10,927 bases of DNA from Spirogloea muscicola (GCA_009602725.1 WELB01000010.1:1201585-1212511); one strand, 5' to 3'. Counted from the stretch's first letter, positions 1 through 8,525 are shown. Numbers and translations are program-made. Notes: generated from the sequence alone by a model not told the origin.

Positions 1-53
1 GCCGCCGCCGCCGCTGCCGCCGCCGAGAAGGCCGCCGCCGCAGCGCCGGCGCC
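1..53 (+). repeat. GCC-rich trinucleotide tract in the SF3A2 5' leader
   Basis: Almost the whole stretch before the SF3A2 start codon is imperfect (GCC)n, broken by short GCTGCC and GAGAAG interruptions. It ends with GCGCCGGCGCC just before ATG 54. It is presumably 5' untranslated leader. The window starts inside it, so the promoter and transcription start are not visible. Confidence 0.7.
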
Positions 54-2779
54 ATGGACCGGGACTTCGGGAGCAAAACGGGCGGCGGCGGCGTGGCGTC
101 GGCGCAGAATGAGGCCATCGACCGGCGCGAGCGGCTGCGGCGGCTGGCGCTGGAGACCATCGACCTGGCCAAGGACCCCTACTTCATGCGCAACCACCTC
201 GGGAGGTGGGAGCTCGCGTCACGCCGCTGGCCGTGGCCGCGGCGGGGCCGCCGCTCTCAGCTGCGCTGCCGCGCTCCATGCAGCGGCACCCGCGGGCTCG
301 CCAGCTAGCGCAGGCGGGGGGCAGGCTCCGCCCCACGGCCTCGGCAGGACACGGATGCTGAGCTCGTAGCCTTGCTTGGACAAGCAGTGCCCGCTCGGCA
401 GCTGTATGGCTGGCCATCGTCGCCAGCCCACTGCTGGGTGCAGGACTACCTGTGCAGGCGCTGTGGTCCAGGCACTTCGTACTTAGGTCAAGGTTGGGAT
501 TCCATTAGGGGTTAGGGTCAACTACCAATCTGTCCTTAGGGCTAAGCTCTTGACGCTGAAGAGCCTGGGAGTCAGGGATTAGGGGTGTCTCGTCTAGGAA
601 CTTGGCATGTTGTTCTCTGGCCCTCTGGCTCTGAGGTTGACCGGGAGGTGTCCTTCCTAACCGCACGCGGCTTACAGGTCCAGAGGTTATCGTCTCACAC
701 GGAGAGTCTATCAAGATGGATCAACCTTAATCAATAAACTTAAGTTGGCGCTGTCACCTCCTGCAGCTACGAGTGCAAGCTCTGCCTGACGCTGCACAAC
801 AACGAGGGCAACTACCTGGCGCACACCCAGGGCAAGCGCCACCAGACCAACCTGGCCAAGCGCGCCGCGCGGGAGGCCAAAGACGCGCCGGCCCAGCCCC
901 AGCCTAACCGCCGGAAGGTCAATCCTCGAAAGACAGGTGAGCCTGGGGTTTGAAGTTTAAAGACCTGACTCCTAAGTCGAGGTTTGCTTGAGATGTGTTG
1001 TGGAGATGTAGCTCTGAGGTATCAATCGTCCAAATTGTCTCATGTACTTTGTGGGTCATCTTGCCTGAGCTGGAGAGTCTGCCATTATCATTGAGCTGAT
1101 TGAAGTTTGCAAACGAGCACCTGCAGTGAAGATTGGGAGGCCCGGTTACAGGGTCACCAAGCAGTTTGACCGGGAAGCTCGCCAACGGTCACTCCTCTTC
1201 CAGGTCTGTTGCCTGCCACAGCATGCACTGTCCATGCTATGCGCCTGGCGTGGCTGAGACTAGTGGGCAGGGTGTGAGTCCAGCTTTTGTTCTATGAGTT
1301 TACAAGGCTACATCGCTGCTTGCGTGCCGGCATGCTTGTGTACTGCTCAGGTTGAGTACCCCGAGATTGAGGAGGGTGGCAAGCCCCGACACCGTTTCAT
1401 GTCCTCGTACGAGCAGGTAGCTTCTGCTTCGGATCGCAGTCCTCGCTCTCAGCCTCCTTGCGGGTCTAGTGTGGCGCTTCTCGGCTTCGGTGCAAGCATT
1501 GCTACGGTTGTCCTTGCGGTATTCTTTAGGCTGTATGTCTGAGATGCCTTGAGGATCATATTTCTACCTGCGGCCATGCCTGCAGTCACCAGGGAAAGCA
1601 CCCCGGTCAAGATGGGGCCTGCAAGCAGAAGGCTGCAAGCTGGCATCTCTCCTTAGACTGACAGTGCATTTGCTCCTCTGTCAGAAAGTGGAGCCATGGA
1701 ACAAGGCATATCAGTACCTCCTCTTTGCCGCCGAGCCATATGAGAATGTGGCATTCAAGGTGCAGCACTGACTCCTGCAGCACCATGCATTGCTCAAGGG
1801 TGCATGTGCATGTGCAACGGGTGGGGTTTCAAACATCCTCGAGTTTTAAACTCAAAGATTGAGGTCCTGGAGACTCACCGCTGCCTCGTGTGTCAGCAAC
1901 CCCTTGCCCCAAAGAACGGTCTCAAGCCTGAGCAATGAGTGAGCAAGATCGTTAATAGACTCGACAAAGACAGCTTGCGTTTTATGCCGCAAGCTCACTT
2001 GAATTGGTTGACGTTCTGGGTCAGGTACCCAGCACGGAGATCGACAAGGCGCCTGCCAAGTTCTTTACACATTGGGACCCTGACAGCCACATGTTTACGG
2101 TAAGCCGCTGAGCTGTGAGTCAGCATCCACCACACATGGGGCTTGGCATGGTGACGTCACGGACTGGACATGATAATATACCCCCCAATGACTGGCTGCT
2201 GCCTATGAATTCAACATGAAAGAGACACTCCAAGCAGCTTGATACATCATATGTTTGCCTGCACCTGGACCTCAAAGACAGCTACTAGTGTTGGCTTAGG
2301 GTTCACTAGAGCGCGTGGCGGCTGCCGATGTATGAGCTCCGCAATGGCAGATGTAGTCACAGTGGCAGAGTAAATATGTGGCAATGATGAATTCACCCCG
2401 CCTCTGCGTTCAGCTTCACAAGTGTCGTATGTATGTCTTATTTATTTCTCGCACTTTGCTATATTTTGTTTCTCTTTGTTTCCAGCTCCAGCTTTACTTC
2501 AAGCCAAAGGACCAGCCGCAAGCGCCACGCGGGGGCCCACCCATGCCGCCTGGGATGGGTCCGCCACCTCGGCCATTTGGTGGCGGCAGTTTTGCCAATG
2601 GGCCGCCGCCAGCGTCCTTCATGCCCCCGCCGCCTCCGCCGCCACCACCGTACCAGGGGGGCATGAATGGGCTGCGCCCCGCGTTCCCACCACCACCGCC
2701 GCCGCCACCCCCCGCAACGTCTCAGTCAGGCTTCGGCATGCGGGGACCCCCTCCCCCTCCTCCGCCCCCACCCTCCTGA
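54..2779 (+). CDS. SF3A2: Splicing factor 3A subunit 2 (SF3A2/PRP11/SAP62), seven exons, complete
   Basis: Subunit of the SF3a complex of the U2 snRNP, which acts in the nucleus in branch-site recognition and pre-spliceosome assembly. Exons: 54-205, 767-936, 1127-1203, 1351-1416, 1685-1759, 2025-2099 and 2486-2779. All six introns are GT-AG and the joined frame gives 302 aa. The N-terminus carries the family block DRRERLRRLALETIDLAKDP (residues 23-42). A matrin-type C2H2 zinc finger follows, with C54, C57, H70 and H76 in C-x2-C-x12-H-x5-H spacing. Conserved segments come next: KIGRPGYRVTKQ (109-120), PRHRFMSSYEQ (145-155), the AAEPYE stretch in exon 5, and THWDPDS (195-201). Residues from about 215 to the stop are proline-rich, with poly-Pro runs and Gly/Met spacers, typical of this subunit. 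The length is close to plant homologues and shorter than the human protein, whose proline-rich tail is longer. ATG 54 is chosen because it begins the conserved MDR...GSKTG start. Identity is near certain; the splice sites are predictions. Confidence 0.96.
206..766 (+). other. SF3A2 intron 1 (561 nt, longest intron of the gene)
   Basis: Donor GTGGGA after AG of the split Ser51 codon, and acceptor CTGCAG before C TAC GAG. No gene or RNA was recognised inside. It contains several TTAGGG-like words around 505-518 (TTAGGGGTTAGGG) and again near 578-584. The first 110 nt are GC-rich like exon 1, and the rest is clearly less so. Retention would add a frame that stops at 306-308. Confidence 0.85.
2100..2485 (+). 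other. SF3A2 intron 6 (386 nt)
   Basis: Donor GTAAGC directly after ACG (Thr205). The acceptor is TTTCCAG, preceded by a good pyrimidine tract (about 2450-2484). The frame of exon 7 stays open upstream to about 2378, but that part encodes nothing resembling SF3A2. The preceding conserved WDPDSHMFT and following LQLYFKP match family continuity, so this is an intron. Nothing else was recognised inside. Confidence 0.85.
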
Positions 2780-2877
2780 CCGCAGAGGCTTCTTGCTGTG
2801 TCCAGCCAGCCATGCCACCCTTCTCCCTGCCCTTTCCCTTGGCCCTAGCTTCAGACGAAGATGAGATCGGACAAACA

Positions 2878-2882
2878 TGTAA
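2878..2882 (+). terminator. TGTAA, candidate poly(A) signal of SF3A2
   Basis: First TGTAA after the SF3A2 stop (TGA 2777-2779), giving a 3' UTR of about 100-120 nt. TGTAA is the common chlorophyte polyadenylation signal. A second copy at 3025-3029 is an alternative. No transcript evidence is available here. Confidence 0.45.
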
Positions 2883-3380
2883 CATTATAGATCCCTTATT
2901 GCAGATACCTCTCATGGTACTGCACTGCTCTGCTGATAGCTTCAGTCTTAATGCACGAGCATTGTCCTTGTTTAGTGGCTTCTATGTGCATCGTCACAGG
3001 GGCCTTGCTAGTCTCTTGCCAGGCTGTAATCCAGAAATTCTGCTGGCAGTGGCTTCTGCCCGGCCTGTGAACATGTACATGAGCGCCAAGTCGTGCGTCC
3101 AAGCTCTCGCTCTGCTCCTTGGGCATGCGACTTGCTGCAGCCAGCACTGAGCACGGGGCTAGATGTAGTATCAAGCTCTAAAAGAGACTCTCATTTCTCG
3201 AAGTCACGGCCACTTTCGTGGAACAGTCACAAGAGTCACAAGATCAGCCGCTGCGTGCACCATGGGCGCGCCCTTGCTTGTACCAGGCGGGGCAGCTGCT
3301 TGCGCCGTTCGGGGGCGTCACACCCATCCTCCAGTCCCTGCTCTGGAGCCGGGTTATGCTCCAAGGCCCTTGAAGTGCCG

Positions 3381-3453
3381 AGGGGTTTAGGAGAGCATAG
3401 GACTCTTCCAGTAGAGGCAATGGCTGTGCTTGGCCAGCCCAGGGGTTTAGGAG
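3381..3453 (+). promoter_or_regulatory. Duplicated AGGGGTTTAGGAG word with site II-like motif upstream of uL30
   Basis: AGGGGTTTAGGAG occurs at 3381-3393 and 3441-3453, exactly 60 bp apart and 104-176 bp upstream of ATG 3557. The second copy abuts AGCCCA (3436-3441), the reverse complement of TGGGCT, a plant site II element. It is followed by CTAGGGTT (3455-3462). The words resemble, but do not match exactly, the telo-box (AAACCCTA). In land plants, telo-boxes paired with site II elements mark promoters of ribosomal protein genes. Use of this code in this organism is inferred. Confidence 0.35.
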
Positions 3454-3535
3454 CTCTAGGGTTGTTGAGCAACTGAAGGAGCTAAAGTGTCATTCGAGTC
3501 CGGCAACTCTGAGGGCTGCCAGGGACGCGGCAGTC

Positions 3536-3628
3536 GCGGCGGCGGCGGCGGCGTGCATGGCGCCGGCGCCGGGTCCGGCAAAGGCGGCGGCGGCGGCGGC
3601 GGGGGCGGCAGCGGCGGCGGCGGCGTGG
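3536..3628 (+). repeat. GGC/GCG trinucleotide tracts around the uL30 start codon
   Basis: Two imperfect (GGC)n blocks, about 3536-3554 just before the ATG and about 3582-3626 inside exon 1. The second block is read as two alanine runs (residues 10-15 and 17-23) separated by one glycine. The tract is part of the coding sequence, and its length may vary between strains by replication slippage. Confidence 0.75.
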
Positions 3629-4502
3629 TCCAGCCGGCTGGTGGTGACGCTCAAGCGCGGCCTGCCTGGGAAGCGGCACGACCACCGGGCCACAGTCAAG
3701 GTTTGTGTCAAAGCCGGCTCGTCCGCCCAGCTGCAAGCACCCACTGCAGCAGCCGCGCTTGGGCGTCGGCGGCGGGCCGCCATAGCTGCGGCGGCTGCTG
3801 CTGCTGCAGCTGTAGGGCCGCCTTCGGAAGCTTCGCCCCGGTCGTTGAGCACCACATAAACCAAGACCCATGGAAATATGTCCTTGATCCGAACCTTCTC
3901 TTATTCCTGAGCCCATCATTTGGCGATTGACTATACTGTTCAGACCTGACTTTAGAGTGCCCACATTCAGATCCTTAAACTTATCCTAATTGGGTTCTGC
4001 TTACTGCATACACATCTTGCTGCAGGCGCTCGGGCTGCGGCGGCGCGAGAGCGTGGTGGTGCACAACAATACGCCCACTATCCGCGGCATGATCAACAAG
4101 GTATGGCGGCGTGGCGATGGGTGGCCCGCTGCTAGCGCTCCAAACTATGACTCGCTCACCCTCTCGGGGGCTGGTGGCCTTGCACAGGTCAGGCGTCCGT
4201 AGTATGAACTGCGCGACCACGGTGCCATGGCAGCTCGTCGTACTCGGCTTCCTTGGCTGGTGCAGTGTCAAAGCTTACATGAGGCGGCAGCGGCCAGAGC
4301 CACTTGCCCTGCTGATGAGGTCGAAGAGTATGGCTAACGACCATGCGGCCGCTATGCTGGGGCTTAGGTCAAGCGGCTGTTGGACGTGGAGACCAAGGAG
4401 ATGCATGAAGCTCGATTGGAGGCCGAGCGGCAGCACCGTGCGCTGCGGCCGCCCATCTTCGTCCAGCATGCAACATCGCCCCCTGCACCCGGCAGCAACT
4501 AG
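3557..4502 (+). CDS. uL30-family ribosomal protein L30, probably mitochondrial, three exons, complete
   Basis: Large-subunit ribosomal protein of the bacterial L30 type. Exons: 3557-3700, 4026-4100 and 4368-4502, with GT-AG introns; 117 aa. Residues 27-85 form the L30 core: SRLVVTLKRGLPGKRHDH, then TVKALGLRRRESVVVHNN, then PTIRGMINKVKRLLDVET. This matches the bacterial pattern of a leading beta strand, a K-LGL helix and a RGMI-x-KV end. The C-terminus (86-117) is a charged helix-like extension and a Pro/Ser tail. Residues 2-26 are Ala-rich and low in acidic residues, compatible with an organelle targeting sequence. Chloroplast ribosomes lack uL30, so a mitochondrial ribosome is the likely location. 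The first in-frame ATG is 3557. The frame is open upstream to 3401 without another ATG, so a non-ATG start or an upstream exon cannot be excluded. The gene lies tandem to SF3A2 and convergent with the next gene. Confidence 0.9.
3701..4025 (+). other. uL30 intron 1 (325 nt), open in frame for 159 nt
   Basis: Donor GTTTGT after AAG (Lys48) and acceptor TTGCTGCAG before GCG CTC GGG. The exon 1 frame continues open from 3701 to a stop ending at 3859 and encodes a second Ala-rich stretch over a GCTGCT repeat at about 3786-3809. It is an intron because the L30 motif jumps from RATVK to ALGLRRRE with exact phase and the intronic peptide has no L30 similarity. Confidence 0.85.
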
Positions 4503-4598
4503 GTGGCCACGAGAGAGCAGGTTAAGGCCTGCTGCGGCTATCACTGTCCCCGGCCAAGGGGACACAAGTTGGCAACCACAGCTCTTGACACAACAGAT

Positions 4599-4649
4599 GC
4601 AGCAGGCTGCAGTATATCGCCTCCTCCACTGTAGGCTGCAGCCTGCTGC
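4599..4649 (+). repeat. Perfect 14-bp inverted repeat in the uL30 3' region
   Basis: GCAGCAGGCTGCAG at 4599-4612 is the exact reverse complement of CTGCAGCCTGCTGC at 4636-4649, with a 23-nt spacer. It lies 97 nt after the uL30 stop codon and before the candidate TGTAA at 4864, so it should be transcribed and could fold into a stable GC-rich stem-loop in the 3' UTR. Function is unknown. Confidence 0.75.
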
Positions 4650-4863
4650 CTGGTGCTAGCTCGGACTTAAAGATGCACCTGTGCAAAGCCTGCTGATGTC
4701 AACAGGCCACTTCTTGCATATCACGAATGACCGCTGATGTTCTTACAATGCCCCGCACAGAAGAGACTCCAAGAGTGGCACCAGGGTCAATAGATGCAGT
4801 CGCCTCTTTGCTGGCCTCTAGGCTTGTTATCAAGCAACAGGGTTACAACGTACAATATTGACT

Positions 4864-4868
4864 TGTAA
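4864..4868 (+). terminator. TGTAA, candidate poly(A) signal of the uL30 gene
   Basis: First plus-strand TGTAA after the uL30 stop at 4502, implying a 3' UTR of about 360-380 nt. Another plus-strand copy lies at 5145-5149. Which is used cannot be decided from sequence. Confidence 0.35.
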
Positions 4869-4905
4869 TTGTCATTCTGGAGCTGCAGCATAGGTAGTGA
4901 GTAGT

Positions 4906-4957
4906 GCGCTGCCACAAGACTGACAACTGCAGCGCTCCCACAAGACTGATCGCTGCT
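4906..4957. repeat. Two tandem imperfect 26-bp units
   Basis: Unit 1 (4906-4931) and unit 2 (4932-4957) share GCGCT, then CCACAAGACTGA (4912-4923 and 4938-4949), then CTGC. By eye 21 of 26 positions are identical. They lie in the convergent 3' region between uL30 and the GT8 gene. Confidence 0.65.
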
Positions 4958-5007
4958 AAGACCGATCCCAATCGACATGACTCTGGGGCCACAATATTCG
5001 AAGTGAC

Positions 5008-5012
5008 TTACA
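5008..5012 (-). terminator. Minus-strand TGTAA, candidate poly(A) signal of the GT8 gene
   Basis: Plus-strand TTACA here reads TGTAA on the minus strand, 334 nt beyond the GT8 stop at 5346-5348. A second minus-strand copy is at 4843-4847. If plus- and minus-strand signals are both used as predicted, the two convergent 3' UTRs may touch or overlap. Confidence 0.3.
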
Positions 5013-5293
5013 GTGGATTCTTTCACATATATACTTAGGCAAGCTGCAGCTCTGGCTTGCACTGGAGCTATAGATACTCAACTTAATACACAACTGAAAG
5101 AGCAAGGTGCTCAATGGATACATAGCCTATGTCTACAATAAGAATGTAAATGAATGATATGTATGAGCACAACTAGAGACTGCGGCGAACACCCACAGAT
5201 CTGCACTTGGAGGTGGAGTGCATCCTGAAGCCAAGGATGGCATGGCTGGGGAACAGCGCACAGGAGAGGTAGAAGAGAAGGGGCAGGGGTTTT

Positions 5294-5317
5294 GGGGGGG
5301 GGGGGGGGANGGGGGGG
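5294..5317. repeat. G homopolymer with an undetermined base
   Basis: Fifteen G (5294-5308), then A, N (5310), then seven G. The N and the single A inside the run suggest poor sequencing or assembly here. The length should not be trusted. It lies just downstream of the GT8 stop codon (30-50 nt into its 3' UTR), so no coding frame depends on it. Confidence 0.9.
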
Positions 5318-5345
5318 TAAATGGGGGTATGCGCGCGTGCAGCAG

Positions 5346-8130
5346 CTAACGCTTCGTCCTAAAGCAGGCGCGCGACATGAGGGGCTCACGGTCAACCAGC
5401 ACATCAACGTGACCACTGAGGCGCTGCATGGTCCACCATAAGAATGGGGAGCAAAGGAACGCGCTGGCGCCCACGGCAGCCATACGGTGCAGGCCGTGCT
5501 TGTAAAAGGGAGAGGCCATGATGGCAAGCACGCACACTCCAAGCATCCAAGGCGTCACGACTGGCAGGGCTGGGAGCTGAAATAGATTGAGGAGGACAAC
5601 AAGCAAGCTCAGCGTGCCCAATAAGTACAGGCCCCAGCCAGCAACAGGGTGAACTGTAGTCGGAATGAGTGGAAAGGGAATCATGAAGCACGCCAACCAC
5701 AGGCCTGCACCAATACAGACGTCACCACAATCAGCTTCTAAGATGCATGACTCCAGCAAACGAGTTAGCAAGTCACTTGCCAGCAGCTCATAACACAGCC
5801 ATCCTGAGGCCCAAATGACACAGCAATTCTAATATTCAGCATTGTCAATCATCATTCCACTGATTGAAATTCTTATATTACTCTACTACATAAGTAACAC
5901 ACGTGTTTTGGTCAAAAACTGTAACAAAAACATGCCACTGGATGGGAACCCACCTATGGTCAGGACCTTGACAAGCCATGGGCAGAGCAAGACGCCCAGC
6001 CATCCATCACTGATGCACGTACATCGCGGTACCAAGGCCCTCAGGGGCAACTTCTCCCCAAGCGGGCACTTCTGCCCAGCTACTAGGCTGACGAGCATGA
6101 TCACCATGTACATGACAGCTTGGCTCAAAACTGCTGGCATTTCTTGACGATACCTGCAATAATCACTTCAAAAGGGTCACACAAATCTTCACATAACTTT
6201 TTGACTGCATACGCACTAGCTGCCATTTATTTAGAAGGCAGATGTCAAACTACATACCCCATGCTTGATTGGAGGCGCTCGCTGTGCCAGTCAATGCCAA
6301 GCGGCAGGATTGGCCATGACCACCAGAACCAAGGTTTCATGGAGGATGCACTGGGAAAGGTGATCACCGCGTTTGGTCCACAGGGGACCTGCCACTTCAT
6401 TCGAAAGTCTGGCAGTGACACCACAGCATCCGAAACTCAGTTAGCAGCAGGGATCGACCAAGAAGAAAGCCTGGTACTACTGTATCCTGCCCTTTGACAG
6501 GATCACCAGGACCTTGCTGACGACTACTTGGCTGCAACCCTCATCATCAGAAATTGCCACATGTCAATGAGGAGCTACTTGCAGGTGAAAGGCCTCACAG
6601 TAGTAGGACGCATCCATCTGATAGCCAAAGGGCAGCCTGTACTGGCCAGTCTGGACAGTCTTTGTTATGTCTGGCCGGAAGAACGGTTTCTCTATCAGGT
6701 CACGGAAGTACGAGCCAAGGAACCCCTGGTCTGCACCATCAGCACTGTAGAGCTGCCCTAAATCGTGTAACATCTTGTGAAACGTCTGGTTTGAGGGCTG
6801 CACGCAACAAGGATAGACATCTGAGCACTTTGTCTCACTGTTCATGGCCTTTGTATATATCATTATATGTCATTTTCATATCATATCATGTCAAATAGCG
6901 GATATCTGTCTCTGGCACTGTGCTCTTGTATGACGCTTCTTCTGACCTATGTAGTGATGCATCAATACACCGTTATGGCTAGCTTGCTTAGGACTGCGCT
7001 ACCCAAGAATAGGAAGTAGAGTGCCTGCTGCAGTATCACGGGATGCTCTACCAGTGTATCTGACTGTGTGGTGTAATTGCAACAAGCACAGAGCAAGAAT
7101 GAAAAGGACGAAGGGCCAAAAGTACTCACCTCCAAGACAAACAAGCCAGTGTGGAAGACACAGGGATTAATGAACACCGCACAAAACTCTCCACATTGGA
7201 ATAGCTCATCCGTGTTGAGAAGGAAGAGGTTGTCAGCATCCAGCATCACGACGCGTTGGTACTCGGTCAGCGACCACACGTAGAGCTTGTTCAACGCATG
7301 GATGAATCTTGTGTTAAACTTAGCTTGATCCTTGTATGGGTTTGGAATGTCGTCCACCAGCTTGACTTTGAAACCATCGTCAAGACTGCAAATAGGACAT
7401 ACGCAGTCTCTGTCAGGGACAAGCATGACACGCACAGACATGCTTACTGTAGGCAAACCTTAACCTCACATTGAGTTGACATTATGATAAAACATCACAT
7501 CACGCGCAGAATCTCTTTACAGACCTGCTGACCTCTACAAGGTGTTTTGACGCAGTATGAGTTGCAACTGACTAAGAATCTACTTCCAAAATTCCAGGAG
7601 ATAGTGTTCTCTCAGTGATACCTCTTCACAAGGAGAATGCGGCTACTGGCAAGGAGGTCACTCACTAGGATTGCAGCCACTCCTCTGGACAGTTGTTGGA
7701 GGCAATCACGACCAAGTCGGCAACTGGCTCCTTCCTTGCAATGCTCTGGAGTAGCACTCGAGTTGCTACATAGAACTGCATGGACATTGCAATGCAGACC
7801 AACTGTCACAACGAGTGCATCGTTGCAGAAGGAGAGCAGGCGTTGGCTGGTACGACGAACAGAAGCAGAGGCGCATACCACAAAGTGTTGATGCACACAA
7901 AGATCTCATGAAGGCAGAAGAGAGTGCGCTGCACCCCTGCACACCTCGTAGTCTTTCGGCGTGCCGCAGTACATCATTGTGGCGTACGCATTCTGGAATC
8001 TGGTGTCATCGATGCTCGAAGGCAGGGAATGCGAGGCATGGCCACCAGCACTCCAAGCAAGGAGGACGAGGAGGCTCCCGCAGGCGGCACTGTAGAGCTT
8101 GCTAAGCGGCGTGACTGGAACCTGCGCCAT
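5346..8130 (-). CDS. GT8 glycosyltransferase with C-terminal membrane domain, PGSIP7/PGSIP8-like, seven exons, complete
   Basis: Exons in reading order: 8130-7945, 7775-7666, 7385-7130, 6797-6599, 6408-6258, 6153-5954 and 5704-5346, all GT-AG; 486 aa. An N-terminal hydrophobic stretch (about 15-27) looks like a signal peptide or anchor. Then come NAYATMMYCGTPKDYEFYVATR-type GT8 opening motifs (47-68, read across exons 1-2). The metal- and nucleotide-sugar-binding DxD is D148-A-D150 in VVMLDADNLFL. INPCVFHTGLFVLE (171-184), GADQGFL (205-211) and YQMDASYYY (243-251) follow, then KPWFWWSWP (275-283). After residue 305 there are about five hydrophobic membrane spans (near 308-327, 360-382, 388-413, 416-435 and 441-460). 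This layout and length fit the plant PGSIP6-8 group, closest to PGSIP7/8. PGSIP6 (IPUT1) glucuronosylates inositol phosphorylceramide; the acceptor of PGSIP7/8 is not established as far as I know. A Golgi or ER membrane location is inferred. An in-frame TGA six bases upstream fixes ATG 8130 as the start. Confidence 0.93.
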
Positions 8131-8500
8131 CGCTGGTCAAGGACTTCTACTGCGCGGCGCGAGTCATTCCCGGCCGCTCCTCCTCGCCGTCGATCGGCCA
8201 GTCCAACAGCACTTGCTGAGGCTCAGTGTGCCACAGGGCTCGCAAGCGATGGGGTCGACTGTCGGCCAATAAGCGCAGTGCGGCTCTGTCGCTTACGAGC
8301 CCTCGATTAGAGGCATCCCGCGATCTCCGTCGCACCGACGGCGAGAGCGGCGCATTCATGGCCCATGGCGCCGCCGCGGGGTGCCAGCCTCGACGGGCGA
8401 GCCCTTGATGCGCTGCCCTGCGCCCGGAAGCGTCACGCAGCACGCTTGCCCGCCGGTATTAGCCGCAACGTCGCCCGGGCAGCCTGCGACGGCGACGGCG
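8131..8500. promoter_or_regulatory. Upstream region of the GT8 gene, GC-rich, with CCAAT box
   Basis: Immediately upstream of the GT8 start codon and about 60% GC. It contains CCAAT (8266-8270, plus orientation) inside the loop of an inverted repeat, 136 bp from the start codon. Short plus-strand frames here (for example from ATG 8365) resemble no family. A divergent plus-strand transcript is possible but unsupported. Confidence 0.4.
8235..8303. repeat. 15-bp inverted repeat, one mismatch, around a CCAAT box
   Basis: AGGGCTCGCAAGCGA (8235-8249) pairs with TCGCTTACGAGCCCT (8289-8303) at 14 of 15 positions, with a 39-bp loop that holds CCAAT. It may be a protein-binding dyad or a hairpin in a leader RNA. 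Confidence 0.7.
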
Positions 8501-8525
8501 CCTGCGGCGGCGGCGGTGGCGGTGG

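Larger units (their letters stand above)
2780..3556. other. Spacer between SF3A2 and the uL30 gene
   Basis: Holds the SF3A2 3' UTR (two TGTAA words at 2878 and 3025) and, towards the right, the upstream region of the uL30 gene. Open frames exist here (for example plus-strand frames ending at 3150 and 3476), but none resembles a protein family I know and their coding signal is weak. From about 3530 the DNA turns into a GGC/GCG tract leading to the uL30 start codon. Two identical 13-bp words at 3381 and 3441 are listed separately. Confidence 0.6.
4503..5345. other. Convergent 3' spacer between uL30 and GT8
   Basis: No coding region recognised. It contains the uL30 3' UTR with its inverted repeat, a tandem 26-bp duplication, TGTAA words on both strands, and the G homopolymer. 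Open frames here (including a minus-strand one at 5111-5542 that crosses the N) are shadows or chance. Confidence 0.6.

Noticed and set aside
505-518. TTAGGGGTTAGGG in SF3A2 intron 1 as an interstitial telomere repeat.
   Set aside because: Only two imperfect units are present, too short to call a telomeric array.
1858-1938. Open stretch inside SF3A2 intron 5 after TCAAAG, reading IEVLETHRCLVCQQPL and on to a stop, resembling a small Cys-containing exon.
   Set aside because: No SF3A2 homologue I know has such a segment. Exon 5 (ending VAFK) joins exon 6 (starting VPSTEID) directly in the family, and no good donor follows the stretch.
3490-3964. Minus-strand Ala-rich and Arg-rich frames opposite the uL30 start.
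   Set aside because: They are the reverse-strand reading of GGC/GCG repeats. The real gene on the plus strand explains this DNA.
5111-5542. Minus-strand 143-aa frame crossing the N.
   Set aside because: It overlaps the GT8 last exon in another frame, includes the G homopolymer as poly-Pro, and has no recognisable similarity.
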